Shown in pieces: positions 8,329 to 17,081 of a DNA stretch of 64,000 nucleotides. How positions within the stretch are numbered: the first letter of the stretch is position 1; every line of letters starts with the position of its first letter. Location of the stretch: assembly GCF_003063665.1 (NCBI RefSeq), contig NZ_NESF01000005.1:78939-142938 (forward strand), given 5' to 3'. The DNA comes from Limnohabitans sp. Hippo3 (GTDB lineage: Bacteria > Pseudomonadota > Gammaproteobacteria > Burkholderiales > Burkholderiaceae_C). The notes beneath the pieces were generated by a model. The model ran no database searches. It had not been told where the DNA came from and saw nothing but the letters and a program-made list of their open reading frames with translations. The position numbers were made by a program, and so were the translations under genes.

Positions 8329-9303
8329 TCAATCGACTTTCATGCCTGTGGACTTGACCATGCGGCCATAACGCTGCGACTGGTCGCTCAGGCGTTTGAC
8401 GGCGTCCGGACCGATCAGGCCTTCGTAGAACAGGTCCATGCCTGCCAGCTGGCCTTGTGTGTCAGGGCGCTTCAAGGCGTCGGTGAAGGCTTTTTGCAAC
8501 AGCTGCACCACCGGCTCTGGGGTGGCGGCAGGCACCATGGCCACGTAGAGCACTTCGAGCTCCAGGTCTTTCAGGCCCAGTTCGGCCACGGTGGGGACAT
8601 CGGCGGCCGAGCGGGAACGCTGGCGGCTGGTCACCGCCAGCGCGGTGATCTTGCCGGTCTTCACATGGGGCAGCATGCCCGGTGTGGCCAGCACGCCTGC
8701 ATCCACCTCGCCCGCCAGCACTGCCGTGACGGCCGGGGTGTTGCCTTTGTAGGGCACATGCTGGATCTTGATGTTCGCGGCGTCCATGAAGATTTCAGCG
8801 GCCAGGTGACCGGGGCTGCCGCTGCCTGCGCTGCTGAAGTTCAGGCCCTTGCCTTTGCCCTGGGCGATCAGGTCTTTGAGCGTTTTGAAGCCGGTGCTGG
8901 GGTGCGCCCCCACCAGCAAGCCCGAAGAGACCATGATCATGATGGGCCGCAGGTCAGCGGGCTTGAAGGCCATGCCCTTGTAGATGTAGGGGTTGACCGT
9001 GAAGGTGGTGTCGATGCCGAACAGCACGGTGTAGCCATCGGCCGGGCTTTTGGCCACAAAGTCAGCGCCGATGTTGCCGCCTGCGCCGGGCTTGTTTTCC
9101 ACCACCACGGGTTGCTTGGTCTGGCTGGTGATGAACTCCCCCACACTGCGGGCCAGAAAATCAGCCGGGCCACCTGCCGGGAAGTTGGTGACGAATTTGA
9201 TGGGTTTGTTGGGGTAGCTTTGGGCCGATGCAGGAGTTGTCCAGGCGCAAGCGGCCAAAGCTAAACACAGCGCGGTGCGCCAAATGGGATTGGAGATGTT
9301 CAT
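8329..9303 (-). CDS. Bug/TctC-family periplasmic receptor (1)
   Basis: A 324-residue solute-binding protein with a signal peptide ending near Ala27 (Thr-Pro-Ala-Ser-Ala before Gln). The Tyr-Pro-Asn-Lys-Pro-Ile start of the mature protein and Phe-Pro-Ala-Gly-Gly-Pro-Ala-Asp motif are diagnostic for Bug proteins, which bind small carboxylates or related anions. An upstream ATG at 9369 overlaps the stop of the previous gene, but the signal peptide fits the ATG at 9303. No TctA/TctB permease is nearby, as is common for Bug genes in Burkholderiales. Confidence 0.88.
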   Translation of the reverse strand: MNISNPIWRTALCLALAACAWTTPASAQSYPNKPIKFVTNFPAGGPADFLARSVGEFITSQTKQPVVVENKPGAGGNIGADFVAKSPADGYTVLFGIDTTFTVNPYIYKGMAFKPADLRPIMIMVSSGLLVGAHPSTGFKTLKDLIAQGKGKGLNFSSAGSGSPGHLAAEIFMDAANIKIQHVPYKGNTPAVTAVLAGEVDAGVLATPGMLPHVKTGKITALAVTSRQRSRSAADVPTVAELGLKDLELEVLYVAMVPAATPEPVVQLLQKAFTDALKRPDTQGQLAGMDLFYEGLIGPDAVKRLSDQSQRYGRMVKSTGMKVD

Positions 9304-9368
9304 GGGAATTGAAGGAAGTGGATGCCCAGCTGCCGCAGCAGCTGGGGCGGGGGGAAACAGCCGATGCA

Positions 9369-10346
9369 TCAGTCCAGTTGCACGCCCGTGGCCTTGATGG
9401 GTTTTTCCCAGCGGGCCAGATCGGTTTTTTGCGCTGCAGCCAGCTCGGCCGATGTGGAGCCAATCGGCTCGTAGCCCAGCTTGACCATTTTGTCTTTCAT
9501 GGCCGCGCTGCGGGTGATCTTCATCATGGCTTTTTCCAGGCGTGCAAGGGCATCGCCTGTCAGGCCTGCGGGGCCGTACATGGCAAACCAGGCCGTGGCC
9601 TCCATGTTCACACCCGACTCCTTGAGGGTCGGCACTTCAGGCACTTGCGGGTCGCGCTGGCTGCCGGTCACTGCGATGATGCGGACCTTGCCCGCCCGGT
9701 GCATTTCGGCGGTTTCGGACACCACGTCAAATTTGTAGCCGATGTGGCCGCCCAGCAAGGCGTTGTTGGCGGGTGCACCGCCCTGGAAAGGCACATGGTT
9801 CAGGCTGATGCCGGCCGATTGCTCCATCAGCACCCCCATGAAGTGGGGCAAGGTGCCCGCGCCGGGCGTGCCATAGCTGGCATTGCCCGGGTCGCTCTTG
9901 GCCTTGGCCACCATCTCGGCCACATTCTTCGCGTTGCTGGCGGGGCCGGAGACCACGCCAAACTGGAAGCGGGCGATCTGCGAGACGGGGGTGAAGTCTT
10001 TCACCGGGTCGTAGTCGAGTTTTTTGTAGACGTGCGGAAACAGCACCATGGGACCGCTGGGCAAAACGATCACGGTCTGGCCATCGGGCTTGGCCGCCTT
10101 GACGGCGTTGAGCGCGATGCGCCCGCCTGCGCCGGGCTTGTTGTCCACGACGATGGTGCCAAAGTCCTCGCGCAGGGCGTCGGCCACCATGCGGGCCAGG
10201 ATATCGGCAGAGCCACCCGGTGGAAAACCCACCACGATCTTGAGTGGTGGTTTGTCTTGTGCCTGCAATCCGGGCGAAAGCATGGCCAAAGACAGGGCGG
10301 CCAGCCCCAGAAGGCGGCGGGTGATTGGGCGGTGGGTTGATGGCAT
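9369..10346 (-). CDS. Bug/TctC-family periplasmic receptor (2)
   Basis: A 325-residue paralogue of the downstream gene, with a twin-arginine-containing but ordinary Sec-like signal peptide (cleavage after about Ala29) and the Val-Gly-Phe-Pro-Pro-Gly-Gly-Ser-Ala-Asp motif. First gene of a likely operon of two receptors and a sulfatase. It is transcribed divergently from a MarR regulator, and a 15-bp palindrome lies between them, so MarR control is likely. Confidence 0.88.
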   Translation of the reverse strand: MPSTHRPITRRLLGLAALSLAMLSPGLQAQDKPPLKIVVGFPPGGSADILARMVADALREDFGTIVVDNKPGAGGRIALNAVKAAKPDGQTVIVLPSGPMVLFPHVYKKLDYDPVKDFTPVSQIARFQFGVVSGPASNAKNVAEMVAKAKSDPGNASYGTPGAGTLPHFMGVLMEQSAGISLNHVPFQGGAPANNALLGGHIGYKFDVVSETAEMHRAGKVRIIAVTGSQRDPQVPEVPTLKESGVNMEATAWFAMYGPAGLTGDALARLEKAMMKITRSAAMKDKMVKLGYEPIGSTSAELAAAQKTDLARWEKPIKATGVQLD

Positions 10347-10421
10347 GAAAGTCTCCGAATAGGCGGGGCTCGGCTGTCCCCTGTTGAAAACGCAAGACAG
10401 AATGTAGTGCCCTGACCGACA

Positions 10422-10436
10422 ATTGATCTAATCAAT
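10422..10436. promoter_or_regulatory. Palindrome, candidate MarR operator
   Basis: Perfect inverted repeat ATTGAT-CTA-ATCAAT in the 110-bp gap between the divergent receptor/sulfatase operon and the MarR gene. Size and A/T character fit MarR-family operators. It lies 21 bp upstream of the MarR start, a good place for autorepression. Confidence 0.55.
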
Positions 10437-10456
10437 CAACCCCCCGGAAAACCCTG

Positions 10457-10981
10457 ATGCCTTTGTCCCCATCTCAACGTCTGGCTTCGATTGAGGACCT
10501 GCTTTTGTACAGGCTGGGTCGTCTGTCGAGCGTAGGGGGGGCGATGGTGGTGCGCCTGTGCGAAGGCGGTTATGGCATCACGCGGCGCGAGTGGGGTGTG
10601 ATTGGCCAGCTGTATGAGGGCGGCAGCCTGCCCCCTTCGGTGCTGGCCGAACGCATGCACCGCGACCGCGCCCGCACCTCGCGGACCCTGACTGCTTTGG
10701 TGGCCAAACGCCTGGTCTTGCGTACCATCCCGGCCCATGACCGCCGCAGCGCCCTGGTCGGGCTGACCCCGGCGGGTCGGCAACTGTACGAAGCCCTGAT
10801 GCCCCAGGTTCAGGCCATCAACAGCCAGATCCTGTCGGTGTTGCAGCCTGAAGAAGCGGTCCAATTGGACGAAGCGCTGGCGCGTTTGCAAGTGCGCGCC
10901 CAAGCCTTGCTGGCCGAGCGCAGCCCGGACCTGCCCAAAGCCAACCGCAGGCAGGGGCAGCGCCGCAAGGATGCGGCATGA
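10457..10981 (+). CDS. MarR-family transcriptional regulator
   Basis: A 174-residue winged-helix regulator. The recognition region Leu-Ala-Glu-Arg-Met-His-Arg-Asp-Arg-Ala-Arg-Thr-Ser-Arg-Thr-Leu (about 61-76) and the wing Asp-Arg-Arg-Ser-Ala-Leu-Val (about 94-100) are typical. Basic C-terminal tail. It is likely to control the divergent Bug/sulfatase genes and itself through the palindrome at 10422-10436. Its stop overlaps the start of the nuclease gene (ATGA). Confidence 0.9.
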   Translation: MPLSPSQRLASIEDLLLYRLGRLSSVGGAMVVRLCEGGYGITRREWGVIGQLYEGGSLPPSVLAERMHRDRARTSRTLTALVAKRLVLRTIPAHDRRSALVGLTPAGRQLYEALMPQVQAINSQILSVLQPEEAVQLDEALARLQVRAQALLAERSPDLPKANRRQGQRRKDAA

Positions 10982-11478
10982 GCCTTTGGCTTCGGTGGGC
11001 GCTGACGTTGGCGATGGGTCTGGCACCCTGTGCCATTCTTGCGGCCGAAACCTGGACAGGCTGGGTCAGCTGGGTGATGGATGGTGACACCGTTTTGCTG
11101 GTACGCAACGGGCAGCACGAGCCCATCAAGCTGCGGGTGGACGGCATTGATGCGCCTGAGACTTGTCAGCCCGGCGGCGCTGAAGCCCGCGAGGCGATGA
11201 TTCGATTGGCTTTGCGCAAGCCTGTTCAGGTGCTTGATCTGGGTCAGGACAATTACGGTCGGCAGCTGGGCCGTTTGTCGGTGGACGGAGTGGATCTGGG
11301 GGCCGAAATGGTGCGCACCGGCATGGCCTGGGCTTACCGCTTTCGGACCGGAAAAGGGCCTTATGCCCGTTTGCAACGCCAGGCACAGACTCAAAAAATC
11401 GGCTTGTTTTCAGCAGCTGATGCCGCCATGTCGCCACCTGTGTTCAGGAAATTCCATGGCACTTGCCATGGCCTTTGA
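10978..11478 (+). CDS. Secreted thermonuclease-like (SNase) protein
   Basis: A 166-residue protein with a signal peptide (about 1-23) and a staphylococcal-nuclease fold. Visible catalytic motifs: Asp35-Gly-Asp37-Thr, Arg53-x-x-Gly-Ile-Asp57-Ala-Pro-Glu61, and Asp-Asn-Tyr-Gly-Arg95. Expected to cut DNA/RNA in the periplasm or outside. Start overlaps the MarR stop by 4 bases, so it is translationally coupled to the regulator; the functional reason is unclear. Confidence 0.87.
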   Translation: MSLWLRWALTLAMGLAPCAILAAETWTGWVSWVMDGDTVLLVRNGQHEPIKLRVDGIDAPETCQPGGAEAREAMIRLALRKPVQVLDLGQDNYGRQLGRLSVDGVDLGAEMVRTGMAWAYRFRTGKGPYARLQRQAQTQKIGLFSAADAAMSPPVFRKFHGTCHGL

Positions 11479-11488
11479 AGGGGCTGGC

Positions 11489-11566
11489 ATTCCCGAGCAG
11501 GCGCTCGCTCCCACATCCATCTTGGTCTCGGTCTCTGTGGGAGGCCGCCCCTGCGGCCGAATGCTG
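11489..11566. repeat. REP pair
   Basis: A forward unit (GAGCAGGCGCTCGCTCCCAC, about 11494-11513) and a facing unit with GTGGGAGGCCGCCCCTGCGG (about 11537-11556). It belongs to the same family that flanks the RAYT gene at 56405. It sits between the convergent nuclease and moeB genes. Confidence 0.8.
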
Positions 11567-11582
11567 GATTGCGCGCGTCTGT

Positions 11583-12341
11583 TCAGTCTTGGCGGTGCGC
11601 TGCGCACACCGGGCAGGCCGGGTTGCGTTGCATGCGGATGTCGGTCCAAGACAGCTCGCGGCCGTCGAGCATCAGCAAACGCCCGGCCATGTGGCTGCCC
11701 ATGCCGCTCAAAATCTTGAGGGCTTCGGCCGCTTGCACCGTGCCGATGATGCCCACCAGCGGTGCGAACACGCCCATGGTGGCGCAGCGGGTTTCTTCGG
11801 GCTGGTGTTCTGGCGGGAAGATGCAGGCGTAGCAGGGCGCTTCGGCCTGCGTGCTGTCAAACACCGAGACTTGTCCGTCCATGCGGATGGCCGCGCCCGA
11901 GACCAGCGGTTTGCGGTGCACCACGCAGGCCAGGTTCACGGCCTGGCGGGTTTCGAAGTTGTCGCAGCAGTCGACCACCACATTGGCCTGGGCTACCAGG
12001 GTGTTCAGCAGGGCCGCATCGGCCCGTTGCGTGATGGGGGTGACCTGAACGTCGGGGTTGATCTGGGCGATGGCCGTGCGCACCGAGGCGGCTTTGGATT
12101 GGCCCACCCGGTCCAGTGTGTGGGCAATCTGGCGCTGCAAGTTGGTGGCGTCCACCTCGTCGTGGTCGACCACGGTGATGTGGCCCACGCCCGCACTGCC
12201 CAGGTACAGACTGACCGGAGAGCCCAAGCCGCCAGCCCCAATGATCAGGGCATGCGAGGCCAGCAATTTTTCCTGGCCGTCGATGCCCAATTCATTGAGC
12301 AGGATGTGCCGCGAGTAGCGCAGCAGCTGCGCGTCATCCAT
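11583..12341 (-). CDS. moeB: MoeB/ThiF-family adenylyltransferase
   Basis: A 252-residue E1-like enzyme that adenylates the C-terminal Gly of a sulfur-carrier protein (MoaD or ThiS). The nucleotide loop Gly35-Ala-Gly-Gly-Leu-Gly40, the acidic Val-Asp-His-Asp site near 58-61, Cys186 in Glu-Thr-Arg-Cys-Ala-Thr, and the zinc pairs Cys170-x-x-Cys173 and Cys243-x-x-Cys246 are all present. Lies downstream of ctpA on the same strand (30 bp). Molybdopterin supply would serve the two molybdenum formate dehydrogenases in this window. Confidence 0.88.
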   Translation of the reverse strand: MDDAQLLRYSRHILLNELGIDGQEKLLASHALIIGAGGLGSPVSLYLGSAGVGHITVVDHDEVDATNLQRQIAHTLDRVGQSKAASVRTAIAQINPDVQVTPITQRADAALLNTLVAQANVVVDCCDNFETRQAVNLACVVHRKPLVSGAAIRMDGQVSVFDSTQAEAPCYACIFPPEHQPEETRCATMGVFAPLVGIIGTVQAAEALKILSGMGSHMAGRLLMLDGRELSWTDIRMQRNPACPVCAAHRQD

Positions 12342-12371
12342 GCGCTTTGTCCATGGTTGTTTCCATGGCGC

Positions 12372-13823
12372 TCAGTCTTCTTTCTTCTCGACCTTCCGCT
12401 CGGCCAAGGTGGTGCTGGCCTTGACGGGCAGGCCTTTGAGTTGGTTCAAGGCCTGGATCAACTGGAAGTCCTTGTCCGAGCCGAACTCGGGCAGGCGCCG
12501 TTCGGCCGCAGGCTTTTTGGATTCCTCTTCCAGCTTCTTGATGGCTTCTTCGCGGGCTTTCTCGCGGGCCGGGTCTTTCTTCTCCTCGGCTTCCTTGCCG
12601 TTGGAGAGGTGTTTTTCCAGATCGGCTTCGCGCGTGCGCAAGGCCGAAAAGACGTTGCCGTTTTCGGTTTCGTCCAGCATCACCTCAGGCACGATGCCTT
12701 TGGCCTGAATGGCGCGGCCATTGGGCGTGTAGTAGCGGGCGGTGGTGATCTTGAGCGCGGTGTCCGGCCCCAGTTGGCGCACGGTTTGCACCGAGCCCTT
12801 GCCAAAGGTCTGGCTGCCCATCAGGGTGGCGCGTTTGTAGTCTTGCAAGGCACCGGCCACGATTTCACTGGCTGAAGCAGAGCCTTCGTTGACCAACACC
12901 ACCAAAGGCACTTTTTTCAGCGCACCACCTGTGGCCGCTGTCATGCGGGTGATGGGGTCGTTGCTGCTGTTGCGACGCCAGAACTGGGGTGTGGCTTTGT
13001 AGGTGAATTTGCTTTCCTCGAGCTGGCCGTTGGTGGTGACCACCGTGACGTTTTCAGGCAGGAAGGCGGCAGACAAGGCCACGGCCGCGTCCAGCAGCCC
13101 CCCGGGGTCGTTGCGCAGGTCGAGCACCAAGCCTTTGAGCTGCGGCTCTTGTTTGTACATCTCTTCGATCTTGCGGGCAAAGTCGTCCACCGTGCGTTCC
13201 TGGAACTGGGACACGCGAATCCAGCCGTAACCCGGCTCGACGATTTTGGACTTGACCGATTGGGTCTTGATCTCTTCGCGCACGATGGTCACCGGGAAGG
13301 TGCGGTTCTCGGACTTGCGCCAGATCGTCAGCAGCACTTTGGTCTTGGGCTCGCCGCGCATGCGTTTGACCGCCTCGTTCAGCGACAGGCCCTTGACGGC
13401 GGTGTCGTCGATCTTGGTGATCAGGTCATTGGGCTTGAGGCCGGCCCGGTCGGCGGGTGAGCCTTCAATGGGCGAGACGATCTTGACCAGGCCATCTTCC
13501 TGGCTGATTTCGATGCCCACACCCACAAATTTGCCCGAGGTGCCTTCGGAAAATTCTTTGAAGCTTTTCTTGTCGAAATACTGGGAGTGGGGGTCCAGGC
13601 TGGCCACCATGCCGGAGATGGCTTCCGAGATCAGTTTCTTCTCGTCCACAGGCTCGACGTAGTCACTCTTGACCATGCCGAACACAGCGGCCAATTGCTG
13701 CAACTCTTCCAGTGGCAAAGGGGCCATATTGCCGCGTGCCACGGTTTGCAGTGACACCGTGGTCAGCGCACCGGCCAGTGCCCCGACGCTGATCCAGCCC
13801 GCGATCTTGAGTTTTTGTCCCAT
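12372..13823 (-). CDS. ctpA: C-terminal processing peptidase (S41)
   Basis: A 483-residue periplasmic protease. Order: N-terminal signal/anchor (about 5-30), PDZ domain (about 95-185, Gly-x-Gly-Ile-Glu-Ile start), S41 catalytic domain with Gly-Ser-Ala-Ser317-Ala-Ser-Glu and Lys342 in Thr-Phe-Gly-Lys-Gly-Ser-Val-Gln, giving the Ser-Lys dyad. A long charged Lys/Glu-rich segment follows near 410-450. Located downstream of gpmA on the same strand, as in many betaproteobacteria. Confidence 0.92.
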   Translation of the reverse strand: MGQKLKIAGWISVGALAGALTTVSLQTVARGNMAPLPLEELQQLAAVFGMVKSDYVEPVDEKKLISEAISGMVASLDPHSQYFDKKSFKEFSEGTSGKFVGVGIEISQEDGLVKIVSPIEGSPADRAGLKPNDLITKIDDTAVKGLSLNEAVKRMRGEPKTKVLLTIWRKSENRTFPVTIVREEIKTQSVKSKIVEPGYGWIRVSQFQERTVDDFARKIEEMYKQEPQLKGLVLDLRNDPGGLLDAAVALSAAFLPENVTVVTTNGQLEESKFTYKATPQFWRRNSSNDPITRMTAATGGALKKVPLVVLVNEGSASASEIVAGALQDYKRATLMGSQTFGKGSVQTVRQLGPDTALKITTARYYTPNGRAIQAKGIVPEVMLDETENGNVFSALRTREADLEKHLSNGKEAEEKKDPAREKAREEAIKKLEEESKKPAAERRLPEFGSDKDFQLIQALNQLKGLPVKASTTLAERKVEKKED

Positions 13824-13927
13824 GTGCTTGAGTGTTCCCAGTCAGAAGCTGATCAATATACACCCGCCAGCAGGGGGTGCTGGGTGAACCGGTGTCAATT
13901 CCCTGTGACGCCTGTACAGATCCAAAA

Positions 13928-14665
13928 TCAGGCTTTGCCTTGGCTGGCCACCGCTGCAGCGGCCTGGGCTGCGGCTTCGGCGTCGCCCAGGTAGTAGTGG
14001 CGAATGGGCTTGAGGTTCTCGTCCAGCTCGTACACCAGGGGGATGCCGTTGGGGATGTTCACACCCACGATGTCCTGGTCCGAGATGCCGTCCAGGTACT
14101 TGATCAGGGCGCGGATCGAGTTGCCGTGTGCGGCGATCAGCACACGTTTGCCCGCCTTGATGCTGGGGGCGATGCTGTCATTCCAGGCAGGCAGCACGCG
14201 GGCCACGGTGTCTTTCAGGCATTCGGTCAGGGGCACCACGGCTGGATCGGGGTAGCGGCGGTCGCTGCGCTCGCAACGGGGGTCGGTCGCTTCCAGGGCC
14301 GGTGGCGGGGTGTCGTAGCTGCGACGCCAGATCAGCACCTGCTCGTCGCCGTACTGCTTGGCCATGTCGGCCTTGTTCAGGCCCTGCAGGCCGCCATAGT
14401 GGCGCTCGTTGAGGCGGTAGTCCTTGACCACGGGCAGCCAGGTGCGGTCCATCTCGTCCAGGGTGTACCAGAGGGTGTGGATGGCGCGCTTGAGCACCGA
14501 GGTGTAGCACAGGTCAAAGTCCCAGCCTTCGGCTTTGAGCAGCTTGCCGGCCGACATGGCCTGGCTCACGCCTGTGGGGGTCAGGTCCACATCGGTCCAG
14601 CCGGTGAAGCGGTTTTCAAGGTTCCAGGTGGATTCGCCGTGGCGGATGAGGACGATTTTGTACAT
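13928..14665 (-). CDS. gpmA: 2,3-bisphosphoglycerate-dependent phosphoglycerate mutase
   Basis: A 245-residue glycolytic enzyme interconverting 2- and 3-phosphoglycerate. The Arg8-His9-Gly-Glu phosphohistidine motif, Asn-Glu-Arg-His-Tyr-Gly-Gly near 86-92 and the second catalytic His in Ala-Ala-His-Gly-Asn-Ser (about 180) are present. An alanine-rich tail ends the protein. I chose ATG 14665; the frame is open further upstream but that part overlaps the divergent rhodanese gene. Confidence 0.95.
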   Translation of the reverse strand: MYKIVLIRHGESTWNLENRFTGWTDVDLTPTGVSQAMSAGKLLKAEGWDFDLCYTSVLKRAIHTLWYTLDEMDRTWLPVVKDYRLNERHYGGLQGLNKADMAKQYGDEQVLIWRRSYDTPPPALEATDPRCERSDRRYPDPAVVPLTECLKDTVARVLPAWNDSIAPSIKAGKRVLIAAHGNSIRALIKYLDGISDQDIVGVNIPNGIPLVYELDENLKPIRHYYLGDAEAAAQAAAAVASQGKA

Positions 14666-14779
14666 GTTGGGGAAAGCAGCACGGGCTGCGAAAAACAGGG
14701 GAAAAGGCCCGCATTTTAGAATCTGGACTTGGCGGCTCGCTGACGGGCCGGTATTTTGTGGTTTACAAAGGTCTGATTC

Positions 14780-15181
14780 GTGAAATTTCTCCTCGACAAC
14801 TGGATGCTCATCACCGTGGCCCTGGCCTCGGGTCTGGCATTGCTTTTCCCTGCTTTGAACAAAGGCCAAGGCCTCAGCCCCCAGGACATGGTGCAGCTGA
14901 TGAACCGCGAAAAAGCCATCGTCATCGATGTGTGCGAGCCCGACGAATTCGCGCGTGGCCATGTGATCGGTGCCAAAAACCTGCCTTTGGGGCAGCTGGA
15001 AGAAAAATTGGCCCAAGTTGTCAAGAGCAAGTCGGCCCAAGTTGTCATGGTTTGCCAGGTGGGGGCCCGTTCGGCCCGTGCGGCAGCCACGGCCCGCAAA
15101 CTCGGTTTTGAGAATGTGCAGTCTCTGGCCGGTGGCCTCAAAGCCTGGCAAGCGGCCAGCATGCCCGTCGAAAAAGCCTGA
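14780..15181 (+). CDS. Membrane-anchored rhodanese-like protein
   Basis: A 133-residue protein with one N-terminal membrane helix (about 8-24) and a rhodanese domain with Cys92 in the loop Cys-Gln-Val-Gly-Ala-Arg-Ser. Start codon is GTG, with AAAGG 8 bases upstream. Likely sulfur transfer at the cytoplasmic face of the membrane. First gene of the rhodanese-grxC-secB-gpsA run. Confidence 0.88.
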   Translation: MKFLLDNWMLITVALASGLALLFPALNKGQGLSPQDMVQLMNREKAIVIDVCEPDEFARGHVIGAKNLPLGQLEEKLAQVVKSKSAQVVMVCQVGARSARAAATARKLGFENVQSLAGGLKAWQAASMPVEKA

Positions 15182-15198
15182 TACCCAAGGAACTCCCC

Positions 15199-15459
15199 AT
15201 GCAAAACGTCAAGATGTACACCACCGCCGTCTGCCCATACTGCGTGCGTGCCAAGCAGTTGCTCAAAGCCAAAGGCGTGGCGCAGATCGAAGAAATCCGC
15301 ATCGACCTGGACCCCGCCCAGCGCGACCACATGATGCAGATCACGGGCCGCCGCACTGTGCCGCAAATTTATGTGGGTGACACCCACGTGGGCGGCTGTG
15401 ACGACCTGATGGCGCTCGACGCCAAGGGCGGCTTGGTGCCTTTGCTGCAGGCGGCCTGA
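15199..15459 (+). CDS. grxC: Glutaredoxin 3
   Basis: An 86-residue glutaredoxin with the Cys12-Pro-Tyr-Cys15 dithiol site, the Thr-Val-Pro-Gln-Ile-Tyr cis-Pro motif and Gly-Gly-Cys-Asp-Asp glutathione-binding end. Reduces disulfides and mixed glutathione disulfides in the cytoplasm. 17 bp after the rhodanese gene. Confidence 0.95.
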   Translation: MQNVKMYTTAVCPYCVRAKQLLKAKGVAQIEEIRIDLDPAQRDHMMQITGRRTVPQIYVGDTHVGGCDDLMALDAKGGLVPLLQAA

Positions 15460-15476
15460 AAACCCTTGGGGTTTTC
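15458..15476 (+). terminator. Possible weak stem-loop after grxC
   Basis: Perfect 8-bp inverted repeat GAAAACCC-TTG-GGGTTTTC that overlaps the grxC stop codon. The loop is only 3 bases and no T-run follows beyond the arm, so it may be a weak terminator or transcript-end stabiliser before secB. Confidence 0.35.
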
Positions 15477-15584
15477 ACAGGCTGGGCAGCGCACCAGGCC
15501 TGTTTCTGATCGCTGATAATTGACCTGTTTCATCCTTGGGCGGTCCCCTGTGGACTGCCCGTATTTTTTCTTCAAGAGAATTTC

Positions 15585-16046
15585 ATGACCGATACCGCTG
15601 TCAACACCGAACCCCAATCCCCTGTTTTCCAGATCCAGCGCGTTTACCTGAAAGAGGCTTCGCTGGAGCAGCCCAATTCGCCCGCCATCTTGCTGGAGCA
15701 GCAGCAACCCAGCGTGGACATCCAGCTGGGCGTGGAAGCCACCCCGGTGGCCGAAGGCGTGTTTGAAGTTTGTGTCACCGCCACCGTGCACACCAAGATC
15801 GCCGACAAGACCGTGTTCCTGGTCGAGTGCAAGCAAGGCGGCATCTTTGAAATCCGCAACGTACCCGAAGACCAGATGGGCGCGATCATGGGCATCGCTT
15901 GCCCGCAAATCGTGTACCCCTACCTGCGCGGCAACGTGGCCGACGTGATCACCCGTGCAGGCTTCCCGCCCGTGCACTTGGCCGAGATCAACTTCCAGGC
16001 CATGTACGAGCAGCAGCAAGCCCAAGCTGCCGCCACACAGCAGTAA
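15585..16046 (+). CDS. secB: Protein-export chaperone SecB
   Basis: A 153-residue acidic chaperone that holds unfolded precursors and delivers them to SecA. Visible family features: Phe-x-[10 protein letters not shown] near 15-26, and Cys-Pro-x-x-x-Tyr-Pro-Tyr-Leu-Arg near 105-114, with the Ala/Gln-rich tail often seen in betaproteobacteria. The grxC-secB-gpsA order is conserved in this group. Confidence 0.95.
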   Translation: MTDTAVNTEPQSPVFQIQRVYLKEASLEQPNSPAILLEQQQPSVDIQLGVEATPVAEGVFEVCVTATVHTKIADKTVFLVECKQGGIFEIRNVPEDQMGAIMGIACPQIVYPYLRGNVADVITRAGFPPVHLAEINFQAMYEQQQAQAAATQQ

Positions 16047-16063
16047 AACCGCACGCACTCGGC

Positions 16064-17062
16064 ATGCAGATCACCGTCATCGGTGCAGGGGCCTGGGGCA
16101 CCGCGCTGGCCATTGCGGCCAGCCGCCAGTCTGCGCACCGGGTGGTGTTGCATGCACGTGACGCAGCCCAGGCCCAGGCTCTTCAGCAGCAGCGCCGCAA
16201 CGAGCGTTACCTCCCCGGCATTGAACTGCCTGTAGCACTGGCCATCACGTCAGGCTCGCTCGATGCACTGCTGCAGTCTGCCCGTGCCGAAGACCTCTTC
16301 ATCATTGCCACCCCCATGGCGGGCCTGCGCAGCACCTTGCTGGCGCTGCAGGGCGTGCCCGCCTCGGTGGCCTGGCTGTGCAAGGGTTTTGAAGCGGGCA
16401 CGGGCCTCATGCCCCACGAAGTGCAAGCCCAAGTGGCTCCCCAATTGCGGGCCGGAGCGCTGAACGGCCCCAGTTTTGCCCAAGAAGTGGCTCGCACCCA
16501 ACCCACCGCTTTGGTGGCGGCCAGCCCCCATGCCTCTGTGCGGGAGGCGCTGGTCAAGGCCTTTCATGGCGGTGCGCTGCGTGTGTACGCCAACGAAGAC
16601 ATCGTCGGCGTGGAAGTGGGGGGGGCCGTTAAAAACGTGCTGGCCATTGCCACGGGCCTGTGCGATGGCCTGGACCTGGGGCTGAACGCCCGTGCAGCCC
16701 TCATCACCCGAGGCTTGGCCGAAATGACCCGCCTGGGCGTCGCGCTGGGCGCCAAGCCCGAGACCTTCATGGGTTTGTCGGGTCTGGGCGATCTGGTGTT
16801 GACGGCCACGGGTGACCTCAGCCGCAACCGCAAAGTGGGTCTGCTGCTGGCCCAGGGCATGAGCCTGCAGCAGGCCGTGACCTCGCTGGGCCATGTTGCC
16901 GAAGGTGTTTACAGCGCCCGCACCGTTTGGCAGCGCGCCCAAACTCTGGGGGTGGACATGCCCATCACCGAAGCGGTGGTGGCTTTGCTCGATGACCGTC
17001 TGCAAGCCCGCGAGGCGGTTCAGGTGCTGATGGGGCGCGGGCCTCGGGGCGAGGCGCTTTGA
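16064..17062 (+). CDS. gpsA: Glycerol-3-phosphate dehydrogenase [NAD(P)+]
   Basis: A 332-residue enzyme making sn-glycerol 3-phosphate for phospholipids. N-terminal Rossmann motif Gly-Ala-Gly-Ala-Trp-Gly-Thr-Ala (about 7-14), Asn-Gly-Pro-Ser-Phe-Ala (about 135) and the catalytic Gly-Ala-Val-Lys-Asn-Val (Lys about 189). ATG 16064 starts exactly at the Rossmann strand and lies 17 bp after secB; an upstream extension overlaps secB and is rejected. Confidence 0.95.
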   Translation: MQITVIGAGAWGTALAIAASRQSAHRVVLHARDAAQAQALQQQRRNERYLPGIELPVALAITSGSLDALLQSARAEDLFIIATPMAGLRSTLLALQGVPASVAWLCKGFEAGTGLMPHEVQAQVAPQLRAGALNGPSFAQEVARTQPTALVAASPHASVREALVKAFHGGALRVYANEDIVGVEVGGAVKNVLAIATGLCDGLDLGLNARAALITRGLAEMTRLGVALGAKPETFMGLSGLGDLVLTATGDLSRNRKVGLLLAQGMSLQQAVTSLGHVAEGVYSARTVWQRAQTLGVDMPITEAVVALLDDRLQAREAVQVLMGRGPRGEAL

Positions 17063-17081
17063 CGCGCAAGGTCTGAGGCCT

